Assembly (NCBI GenBank): GCA_037074615.1 | Contig: CM073563.1 | Location: forward strand, 15,980,501 to 16,044,500 | Reading direction: 5' to 3' | DNA from: Leucaena leucocephala | Taxonomy: Eukaryota > Streptophyta > Magnoliopsida > Fabales > Fabaceae | DNA: 64,000 bases | Shown here: piece by piece, positions 46,608 to 56,420 of the stretch | Layout: every line of letters starts with the position of its first letter | Position numbering within the stretch: the stretch's first letter is position 1 | The notes under the pieces: generated by a model | Database searches by the model: none | What the model was told of the DNA's origin: nothing | The model's input: the letters and a program-made list of their open reading frames with translations, nothing else | Made by a program: the position numbers and the translations under genes

Positions 46608-48850
46608 TGTCACATCCTTAGTTTTAACCCCAATTATACCTTATTAGAAGTTATTGGAACCAATTACATTATCATTTGCTTTGGAAGCATCCATTTTCAA
46701 AAGAATTGCTCTTGGGTACTGTTCACTTTTACTGTTCATTTGGTAATTCCAGAACATGTACCCAACTTTAAAAATTCATAATTAAATATAGAAAAATCAA
46801 AATAAGTTGGTTCCAATTTCTAATGGAAGCTCTTTCATTAAACTTTGAAGGAAAAATGTCAAATTCAAGATTAAATGTGAGCCATTAGATCAAATGGTGC
46901 ATAAATTAATCTTGGCCACTGATTTTCCATGGATTTTTCCTATAAATACCCCTCAAATCTAAACCAAAACAGTGAGTACAAGAACCATGGGGAAACTCTT
47001 GCAAAATTTCCATTCAACCAAGAAAGAAACACATAACTTGGAGCAATAAGCAAGGAAATTATCTCCCTTGATCTTGAACTTTATTCTAGCAAGCTAGCTC
47101 TTGATTTTAAGGGGTTTTTATGCCATATTTTCCTTGAGGTTACTGCTAGAAGTGCTATCCATATATGGTTAGAATATGAGTTTTATGTTATGGATAGTTT
47201 AGACAAGCTTAAACAAGCTAGAATCAAGTGGTATAAGCTTGAGAATTCAAGTATGCAAGTAAATGGAAGTTTGTGTTCATGGCTGCTACTGTATGTGACA
47301 CTGTTCATATGTTGGAATTTCATAATTTTGATACTTCCAATGAGTTTAAAATGGATAATTGTGTGGGGATGAAGTAGGAAAACAAGTATTGGAAGCATTG
47401 GAATTAAAATGTGAATTTTTGGAAAATCAAGGGTATTTTTCGGTTCTGTACAACATCTTGTGACATGATTTGATTTTGGAAATTCTAGTTTCATATTTGG
47501 ATTCTACATGAAAAATTATGTGGAAATAAACCATGGGAATTTATTTGGGAAAGATGGAAGTGTGAAACATAAAATAGAGGAAGAATGGAAATTAGTGAAA
47601 ACCTAGTCTTGGTTTTGTGTTCAATTTGAGTTGTAACTTGATATTACTTTTTAATGACTAGGTTTTGACATTTGTCAAGGAAGGAAATCATCTCAAGAAG
47701 GCTTTGACAAGGATAGCTAAGAGGTAGCAAAAATACCTAACTATAATTCATGTTTGTTTAATTGTTTGCTTGCTTGTTGATTATGGTATTTGGTTGAGCA
47801 TTATAATGTGTCATCATGTTGATGATTAAGTATGAATGATTGCAACTCCTTGCAAGTTATGTCATGACAATATGCATGTTATAGTTTGCTTATGTACCAT
47901 TATAAAGTAGCTCCCATCTCATGATAACATATTAGGCATCCAATTAATCATGCATGATATTATAGTTTATGTAACTTACTATTGGGATTTTTATGAAATC
48001 TCATTCCTTCCATATGCATAACCATGTTATAGGTGCTAGATATTCACAAGGGAAAAGGGTAAACATAGATGGATGAGTTGTATAATAATTCATATTACTA
48101 CATGACACTATGGGATGATATGATAGTATGCATGGTGTATGATTATGTAATTATGTTCTGAGGCTGTGGTGGTATGATGATGATTATGATGCTTTAACCA
48201 ATGAGTTTGAAATTAAAATTTGGTATGATTATAGTTAAGATAAAGAGCTTTAAATAGACACTAAGAACGCCTCAATTGGTTAAGAATTCGATTTGTTATG
48301 ATTTTTCTAAGTTGAAGTTAAAATCTGGAATCAAGAGGAAGTAAGCGACTGGAGGCAGTGACCTTCTAACATGAATTTTGTATAGTAAATAAATGAGTTT
48401 TTTCATGAACTTTGGTGAGTTAAAGAGCACGTCTAGATATTTAAATCCATAAATAACACAGTTCATTTGGACAAGTAACCAAAGAGAAATGAATTTTTAA
48501 AGTTAAGGCAAAGAAACTATAACTTTCAGATTTTACCAAATAAACAGTATTTTTCAACGAATAAACTGATTTCATTGAGACAATGGAACCTCAATTTGAC
48601 ATTTTTCCTTCAAATTTTAATGAAAGAGCTTCCATTAGAAATTCGAACTAACCTATTTCTGTGTTTCTACATTTACTTATGAATTTTTAAAGTTGGGTAC
48701 ATGTTCTAGAATTGCCAAATGAACAGTAAAAGTAAACAATACTCGAGAGCAATTCTTTTAAAAATGGATGTTTTCAAAGTAAATGATCATGTAATTGGTT
48801 CCAATAACTTCTAATAAGGTATAATTGAGGTTAAAATTAAGGATGTGACA
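46608..48850 (+). mobile_element. Fold-back family-T LTR with ~250-bp terminal inverted repeats
   Basis: It starts TGTCACATCCTTAG and ends TTAAGGATGTGACA. GTAGA (46603-46607) and TTAGA (48851-48855) give a 5-bp TSD with one mismatch. The empty site is matched by the homologous copy near 16,515 (TCTCATAAAATT). The right part (46,870-48,850) is collinear with 36,090-38,109, the 3' two thirds of a family-T LTR. The left 46,608-46,866 is the inverse complement of 48,595-48,850, replacing the normal LTR start. It is non-coding. Confidence 0.8.
46941..46947 (+). promoter_or_regulatory. TATA box in the fold-back family-T LTR
   Basis: TATAAAT followed by ACCCC, in the same place relative to ATTAGATCAAATGGT as in the other copies. 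Confidence 0.5.
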
Positions 48851-49892
48851 TTAGAAAATTATGATACTTCTCAGAAAATTTATTTTATATTAGAATAAAT
48901 TTTTAAAAATATTAAAACCAATAAAAGAGGTGTTTAGAATTTATCTAAAAAATCTGTGCAATTTAAGGATATCGGTATAGGAAGTGCCTTCAGATTTGTG
49001 CCAATTATCAATTGGACCCAAAGAAGGCCCAATAATGTGTAATGCATCATCCCAATAAATCTCAAAAGTTGTTTTGATGGCCAAGTCAAATAATGGATCA
49101 TTTATAAATTTTTGAAAAATAAAAGAAAAGAAAGTCAAGAAGCTTAAAGAGAAAGCTAAGAATTTCACATAGTGGACCCCATAAGGCAGCACACATGGTG
49201 TCCAAGGCAAGGAGTGAGAAGATTTTTAACATGTGATTTTATCTAAATTTGGCTTGGTGGGCAAGTTTAAGGTAAGAGCAAATATGGACCATTGGATAAA
49301 ATAGTGTTTAAATGAATCTTGGCATAAGGAGACCTTGGGGAGGTGCTACTCAAATGGAAACTCAAGCCAAGACAAAGAAAAATCCAATGACCAAAGTTCA
49401 AGCTAGATAGGGATTAAGGTAAGTAATATATCCTAACTTATTTTCCTTTAATTTGGGGGCTTGAACTTAGGGTTTTTATGGAAGAAAAATGAAATTTCTC
49501 TAGGCTATATATGTTGTCCAAAACCCTAGATGAAAGAAAGAAGAAGTTAAAGTTAGAACTATGATATTAATGTTTAGATAAGTTAGTTTAGATCATTGGT
49601 TATTAAATCAAATTGATATTCTTGACTTTACCATGGAAGAGACCTTTCGGTCTACACTGTTCTGAATAGAGTGTGATGGAATTTCAATGATATAATACTT
49701 TCATTGAATTTAGAATATGTTTTTGTGTAGGATTGTATAGGTTTGGAATCTTGGAAGTATTAGAAATGAAAGATGTAATTTTTGAAGTCTTTTCTATTAT
49801 GTTCACACCTATGAACAGTGATTGAAATTTCATGATTTTGATGCTTCCAATGGTTTTAAAATGAAAAATTGCATGAAATAAAGTGGACAAAT

Positions 49893-51777
49893 TGTTGGAA
49901 ATCGTGCCCTAGGGGCCAATCATTGTCTTATGAACATTATTGATTTATGAATTTATTAATTGAGTTATCATATTATTTGCATGTTTACTATGATGATCAT
50001 CCTTGGATAATTCATGATATTATCCTAAATGTCCCTGGTCGATCATCTATGCGGGAGCACAGATGAAATAAGACCAGCATGACTTTGAAGATGTATAGAG
50101 ATATAAATCAAAGTCATAAGCACATGTAAGAGTACAAGGTGCTGGACAGACCCGCTATGAGAGAACTGCATGGGTAACGTCATAAGCTTCTCTCATATAC
50201 AAACCATGTCAATACGCCCTTTGACCTGAGATCATCATGGATTCCTACATGACAAAATGCTCAGCTTTGACCTAGTCAAAAGTCACTTTTGACCGAGTGA
50301 TCATAAAGACTATGTTCGGCCTTAGTGGTTTTTCATGCGGAGGAATGTGAATGGTCAAGATGGAATTTGTCCCTCACATTCGTAGAGAGATATTACTGGG
50401 CCCCTCGATGAGTGAGTCTGAGAAATGTATGGCCATACTGTAATGGAAAGGTAGTTCCATTTCTATAGTCAGACTACTCAGGGATCGAGAAAGTAACGGT
50501 CAGGAATAGGAGGATGACATTATCCATGCCTCATCCATGACCAAAATATCGCGTGACAGAAGGGACATGATATGGTTGTATAAAAGGTTACATCGTTTAT
50601 CGATCCTCATATGATTTGGGTAGTCGTTATGTCTTGCTAGAGACCGCTTGCGACTTGTGGGCTAGTATAGCAAATGGCCCACTGCCAAATTCATATGGGC
50701 CTACAGGGTCGCACACAAAATAGCCCAACACGAGCTATGATGTCCAGATTCATTGAATCTAAGACATGTCCAGATTCAATGAATGATCCAGGATAGATGT
50801 ATATATATTTATTTATATTTATGTTCGTATATATATATATATAAATTCGTATATATACATTATATGTATATATGAGATATATGAGAGTTAATTTATAAGA
50901 ATAAATTAAATCTCTATCACGTTTCAAATTCGAAATTCAAATTGATAGGATATCTCGTATAAGAGATATTTATAAGATTTAATTTATAAGGATAAATTAA
51001 ATCTCTATCACGTTTGAAATTCAAAATTCAAATTGATAGGATATCTCATATAAGAGATATTTATAAGATTTAATTTATAAGGATAAATTAAATCCCTATC
51101 ACGTTTGAATTTGAAATTCAAATTGATAGGATATCTCAAATTTGATTTATGAGAATAAATCAAATATAGTTTAGTCTCATCTTTATTTAAAATTAAATAA
51201 ATGGGTAATTAAATCTGTGGGACGGATTTGATATTATTTATTTAATTAGTTTCTTATAAAATTATACAATATATGATATTGTATTAATTTTGGAATTAAT
51301 ATAAGATTAACTCCAAAAATCCAATTCGGTTGAGAGAGAAAAAACGCATAGCATCCTATATATCTGATTCTAGGAGCTGCGTTTTACACAAAGAAACATA
51401 TAGAACACAGAAAGGCCGAAGGGGACTCTGCAAAAGGTTTGCAGATAAGAAACTGCCGAAATAGAGACGGAGATGATGAACTCTTGAGTAAGCCCTGGAG
51501 GGACAAAAGACGCTAGCACGTCGTTCGTGGTTGGAACGCTGTTCGTGTGGATACCAGTAGAGGAAGCCGACCTGAGTCGTTGACTTCTTGTGATCAGAAA
51601 GGGAGCACAAGCCGCAGAGAGAAGCTGTAAATGTCGTAACCGAAAGCTGTGGAAGTCGCTGAGGCACACTAAGGGTAATACTTCTTCCCACTTGACTTAA
51701 ACACATACGGTAGATCCTGGCAAGGAATGAAAAAAATTTTAAATTAATTTCCGCTGCGTGTCTTCCAATTGCTGACA
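49893..51777 (+). mobile_element. Angela/BARE-like LTR, copy 4, without TSD
   Basis: It starts TGTTGGAAATCGTGCCCTAG and ends CTTCCAATTGCTGACA (1,885 bp, three 90-bp units). The left flank is CAAAT (family-T LTR) and the right flank is AGGTA (LINE ORF2), so there is no TSD. The three other copies all have perfect 5-bp TSDs. The flanks also belong to different, internally incomplete elements. It is best read as a recombination product of two insertions. Confidence 0.87.
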
Positions 51778-54700
51778 AGGTATTCTCATAATAAAATAAG
51801 ATGGTTTCAAGCTAGAGTAAAGGAATGTGGTATTTCAGATATGGGATATCAAGGACCAAAGTTTACATGGAAGGGTCATAGAATTGTTGAATGCTCTCAT
51901 TTATATGAAAATTGGATTCAACTATAACTGATGTACAATTTTTAAATGATATATCAAATTGTGTTTTGAAATAGGGTTCTGATTCTTAAAGATGATAGAC
52001 GGAATTGGATAGAGGATCAATCTTTGTTGATGTGTATGGTGATAAAATATTTTAGAAGTCTATATAATTGTCATGATACTGCTTCTTGTATTCTACAAAT
52101 AGAAACAAACTTCCCTCTAATATTAAAGGGAGACTTAGTAATATGGGTTTTATTCCAAAGGATGAGGAAATAAGGGAAGCTATGTTTTCTATGGGGTCTT
52201 ATAAGGTTCCTGGTATGGATGGCTTCTCCCATATTTTTTATCAAGCTAATTGGAGTATTGTAGGTAGGTCTTTATGCAAGTTTATCAAAACTACTTTTGA
52301 GAAAAGGCTAATTCAGGATAGTGCAAACAAAACTTTGATTTCTCTTATACCAAAAAGGGATCATCCTAAGATTATTAGGAATTTTAGACCTATTGCCTTA
52401 AGTACAATGCATTATAAATGCATTACTAAGGTGATTGTTAGCCGGTTAAGGAATGTCATGGATGATATTGTTTCCCCTTTTCAATCAAGATTTATAAAAG
52501 GCAGACATATACAAGATACTATTGTGGTGGGCCAAGAAATAATGCATACAATGAAGAAAGCTAAAGGAAAAATTGGCTTAATGGCTATGAAGATTGATTT
52601 AGAAAAAGCTTATGATCTCATTTGGTAGGATTTCATTCAACATTTTCTTATTGATGTTAGTTTGGATTCTATGCTTATTAACCTCATTATGGCTTGTGTT
52701 ACCTTAGTTTCATATAATGTGTTATGGAATGGTTCTCAGACTCAATTTTTTTCTCCTAAAAGAGGTCTCCAAAAAGGAAACCCTATCTCACCTCTTTTGT
52801 TTGTTCTATGTACAGACATGTTATCTCATCTTATTTTGGATACTATGTAATGGCCAGTGGAAACCAATAGTGATTTCTAATAGTGGCCCAACAGTCTCTC
52901 AGCTTATGTTTGTAGATGACCTTCTTCTGTTCGAAGTAGCGAATAAAAAGCAAGTTAAATGCATGATGGATTATCTAGACAAATTTTGCCTTGCTTCAGA
53001 TGGAAAAATTAGTAAGAGCAAATCTTCTATATTTTTTGGCCAAAAGTCAATATCTACACTAGGAGAAAAATTAGTGATATTACAGGAATGGATGTCTCAG
53101 CTCATATAGGGAAGTATTTGGGCTTTGTAATCATTAGAGGAATAATCACAAAGATACTTTTCAATACATCATCGATAGGGTTAAATCTAAATTGGCAACA
53201 TGGAAAGAAAATACCCTTACTGTGTGGCTGGCCGAATTACTTTGGCCAAATATGTTTTGAGTTATGTACTGGTTTATCCTATGCTTGTTTCCAAGATTCC
53301 TATCTCGGTATGTCAGGAAGTTGAGAGGTTACAAAGAAATTTTATATGGGGTAATAGCCAAACTTCACATGGATTTTATCCTATTAAATGGGATCAAATT
53401 GTTAGACCAAAATTAAATGGTGGTCTTCGTTTCAAGAAATTAGCATCCTTTAATCGTGCTTGTAGAGCCAAGTTAGCCTAAGAAATAATTAATGGTGGCA
53501 GAGGTTTGTGGGTTGATGTGCTTTTGCATAAATACATGCTCAGGAATAAAGATAATTTATTTGAGGCAAGAAAGGGAGATTATGTAATGTGGAAGTTTAT
53601 TTCCCAACAAAGAGATATAATTGAGTTGGGCACAAGATGGCATATCTGAATAGGGAAACAGTAAATTTCTTTACTGATAATTGGTTGTTTCCTAATATGA
53701 AACTAAAGGAAATGTGTCTTAGGTCACTGACAGTTGAATAGGAAAATAGTAAAGTTGTAGACTGGATCGATTCAAAAACTTGGGATTTCCATAGACTTGC
53801 AGAGCTTCTCCCAGTAATGCTTTTTAAAGATTATTTAGTATGCTACCACTCATGTCAGAAGCAGGTAATGATGTTATGGCGTGAAATTATACAAATGAGG
53901 AGACTTTTACTATTAAAAGTAGATATTTTCTAATTGAGTCATAGTTGGCCAATACATATAGTTCTATATATAAAGATATCGAGAAACTAAAGGGTGCGGA
54001 GTGTATTTGTGTCTTCCTGTGGATAGCACTCAATAATCATTTCCTGACTAATGTTTAGAGGAGTAAATAGGATTCAGCTACTGCAATAATGATACAGAGG
54101 ATACTTTACATATTCTTTAGGATTGCAATTATACTAGACAAGTTTGGCTACAATTACTAAATCCTAGGTATTATTCCCCATTCTTTAGAACTCCCGTACG
54201 AGATTGGTTTACTTTAAACCTCAAGATGGAGTTGAGATCATATGGTCTAAGTAATTGGGATTTTATTTGGGGAGTATCAATTTGGAGTTTGTGGAAGTGG
54301 AAGAATCAAATTAGTTTTTATACGAATTTCTTGAAACCTAAGGATCCTTGTTCAATCATTATGCAAAAATGGGAAAGTTTGGTACAGATTCAACATGACC
54401 ATGTAGTTAATGATTTCATATGTACAAAATTCAGATACTTGGCAACCTCCTCTTATAAGATGGTTTAAAGTAAATATTGATAGAGCCCTTATTGTAGCGA
54501 ATAGTGTGGCGGGGTGCAGTGGTATTATTCTAGATCATTTAGACAGCTGGGTGACTGGCTTTACAAGCAAAATAGACTCTTGTATTGTGATCGAAGCATA
54601 GCAGTGGGTTGTGTATAAAGATCTCCAACTAATTTGAAATATAAGATTTAAGAAAATTATGATTGAATCTGACTCTAAAAATATTATCGATATGTTGTCG

Positions 54701-54960
54701 AATTTGAACATTAAAAGATGCAGTCTATTAATCTAACAGATACAGAGTTCTTTACAGCTAGTTTGGGAAATCAAGCTACAATATGTTCCTAGATGGCAAA
54801 ATAAGATTACAGGTGCACTAGCAAAAAAATGATTGACTTTTACGAGGAGATTATATGTTTGTCCTTCACATTCAAAGTCTAAAATTCTCACTCATTGTTT
54901 GGGATCTAATCCCCTTCTAATTTAATTTTATTTATTTCAGGCGCTTAACCCTCATATATA
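51778..54960 (+). pseudogene. LINE ORF2 (endonuclease end, reverse transcriptase, RNase H), broken
   Basis: It begins inside the endonuclease with CGISDMGYQGPKFTWKG (about 51,828-51,880), the last EN block. The RT follows: 180-codon frame 52086-52628 with MGSYKVPGMDGFSHIFYQ, LISLIPKRDHPKIIRNFRPI and LMAMKIDLEKAYDLIW; then KRGLQKGNPISPLLFVLCTD; then the catalytic LMFVDDLLLF (about 52,903-52,932). After frameshifts come GGLRFKKLASFNRA (53,422-53,463), SIWSLWKWKNQISF (about 54,280), and an RNase H remnant with GCSGIILDHLDSW (54,514 on). A TAAATAAATAAA tail at about 54,965-54,977 marks the 3' end. The EN N-terminal part is missing. Confidence 0.88.
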
Positions 54961-55091
54961 TACCATAAATAAATAAATTGCGTTATGATTTATAGTTCAT
55001 GTCTGCATACTTGATAAACCAGTCCATGATGAACCAAAATATTCAATCCATGGGATGCCTCTGGTTATTTTCAACATGAAAGCTTATGCTA
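54961..55091. other. LINE tail and short spacer before the SINE
   Basis: It contains the TAAATAAATAAA tract, then unique-looking non-coding DNA up to the SINE TSD. Nothing else recognised. Confidence 0.5.
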
Positions 55092-55105
55092 GATTCTTCA
55101 ATGTT

Positions 55106-55292
55106 TTTTTTTTCCCCACTTAATTCACTAAAGCTTTACCTCAACTACATTCGAATCTGACTCACATCGCACACCTAACTATGGTAAGTGAATCTCTCAA
55201 CAAAAATTTTTTACATACGCTAATACTCGAATTCGAGACCTCGCTTAAGCAATACCAAGTCACTTACCACCCAGATTAACCCACGTTGGTTG
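55106..55292 (-). mobile_element. SINE, minus strand, with perfect 14-bp TSD
   Basis: GATTCTTCAATGTT occurs at 55092-55105 and again at 55293-55306, bracketing 187 bp. On the minus strand the body starts CCAACCAACGTGGGTTAAT, has an A-box-like segment (TGGGTGGTAAGTG), a B-box-like GTCTCGAATTCGAGT, and ends in an A-run (T-run at 55106-55113). This is a complete SINE layout: tRNA-like promoter head, A-tail, and TSD of the length made by LINE machinery. Confidence 0.85.
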
Positions 55293-55306
55293 GATTCTTC
55301 AATGTT

Positions 55307-56059
55307 AATTACCTTGATTTTTATTATCTTTAATATCTTCATAATTACAAAATGATTCTTACATTAAAAGCCACTTCACGGTTTGTCGTTACAGTCCCAA
55401 TCTCCAATGTTTCAATTGGGAGAGGAGACTCCATTTATCATCTCTATTGAATCAACCTTCAATGGTCAAGATTTAATATTCTTTATCACTATTATTATAA
55501 TATTAAATAAATAAATTATAAATAAATTTAAGCTATTAAAACTTGATTTGAATAATTCAACATAGTAGACTTTAAAATTTATTTATATATATTTATTAGT
55601 TAATATTATAATAATATTGCTACGAAACAGTAAATCTCAACCATTGAAAATTGATTTAAAGGTAGGGATGATAAATGGAGAGTAAGTGGATAGAATGTTA
55701 AATAGACATTCTTCTCCCTATTTAATTAACTCAACTTGTCTTTACAAAATGACAACGCTAGACTTAACTATTTATCTTGCATTGGCTGCAAGTTAACACG
55801 AATTTCACATGCAGACTAGCTTTGCTAATACAAATAAATTACCACCATCAAATTTTAAGCCAAACCAATGCCATGCAAAAATTTATCCAGCATATTTGAG
55901 ATGTGTCTCAATTATTTATAGAATGTGAAGTTTTCCCCCTCAACACAATTGGCATCCTGTACAACACCTGATAACACAAAGCATCCCCATCAAACCAATA
56001 AGACAGGAAGTTTGTATGATTCAAAGACAACAAATTCGGAGACTAAGGGGAATCACATC
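55307..56059. other. 3' flank of RSA1, no gene seen
   Basis: AT-rich non-coding DNA downstream (on the minus strand) of the RSA1 stop codon. It must hold the 3' UTR and poly(A) site, but no single polyadenylation signal stands out among many AT-rich candidates. No transposon coding sequence is recognisable. Confidence 0.6.
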
Positions 56060-56420
56060 TCAAATATCAACCATTCGAACCAGCTTGTTATAAAGTATGC
56101 GATCATCTCTCCCAGTGTTGCTCTCTAACAATGCGCTTTGTACCAGTTCCTGATTTTATGTAAAAACGTAAGAAGGCAGGTCTTGGATGGATGTGAACAT
56201 GGGATTTTAAGTAAAGCATACACATTTCAGAGATTATTTACCTTTACATCCCTGTGAGAAAGGAACTTCCCAAGGTTGTGGATAATCAGTCTCATATCTT
56301 CAACCTGAAAAGTAACATATCCTTCTCAACATTCTTCTGTGGATACTAAGAAACAGTAAAGGATGGACTAGTGCTTACCCTAACGTATCCAACTCGATTT
56401 CGGTCAAAAAAGTAGAAGGC
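56060..56420 (-). other. RSA1: RSA1 C-terminal EF-hand region (last three exons)
   Basis: The last three exons (56420-56379, 56304-56242, 56149-56060) encode FYFFDRNRVGYVRVEDMRL followed by a helix, LVQSALLES, and the end KLVRMVDI. The loop DRNRVGYVRVED aligns to an EF-hand: Asp at 1, Asn at 3, Gly at 6, a hydrophobic residue at 8, Asp at 12. Position 5 is Val instead of an acidic or Asn/Ser residue, so calcium binding by this loop may be weak. RSA1 is reported as a calcium sensor, which fits the region. An intron splits the loop between the Arg and Val of YVR|VED. Confidence 0.85.

Larger units (their letters stand above)
45900..49892 (+). repeat. Family-T LTR copy 3, truncated and interrupted
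   Basis: Segments 45,900-46,607 and 48,856-49,892 together align, in order, with the first ~1.9 kb of the 14258-17409 copy (minus). Shared blocks include GGACTAAAATGAAAAG-type text, CAGTAAATAGAGAAAATTATTC, ATCAGGACTTYTGGG, GATATCGGTATARGAAGTGCC and TTGAACTTAGGGTTTT. The copy stops at 49,892, where the Angela-like LTR begins, and its last ~1.25 kb is missing. The left limit beside LINE ORF1 is diffuse. Confidence 0.7.

Noticed and set aside
51356..51778. A 140-codon minus-strand frame with partners in the other Angela-like copies (for example 7685-7978, 31097-31426)
   Set aside because: It recurs only because the LTR sequence recurs. It has no ancestral start or domain, and the open frame differs between copies. 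LTRs of this group are non-coding.
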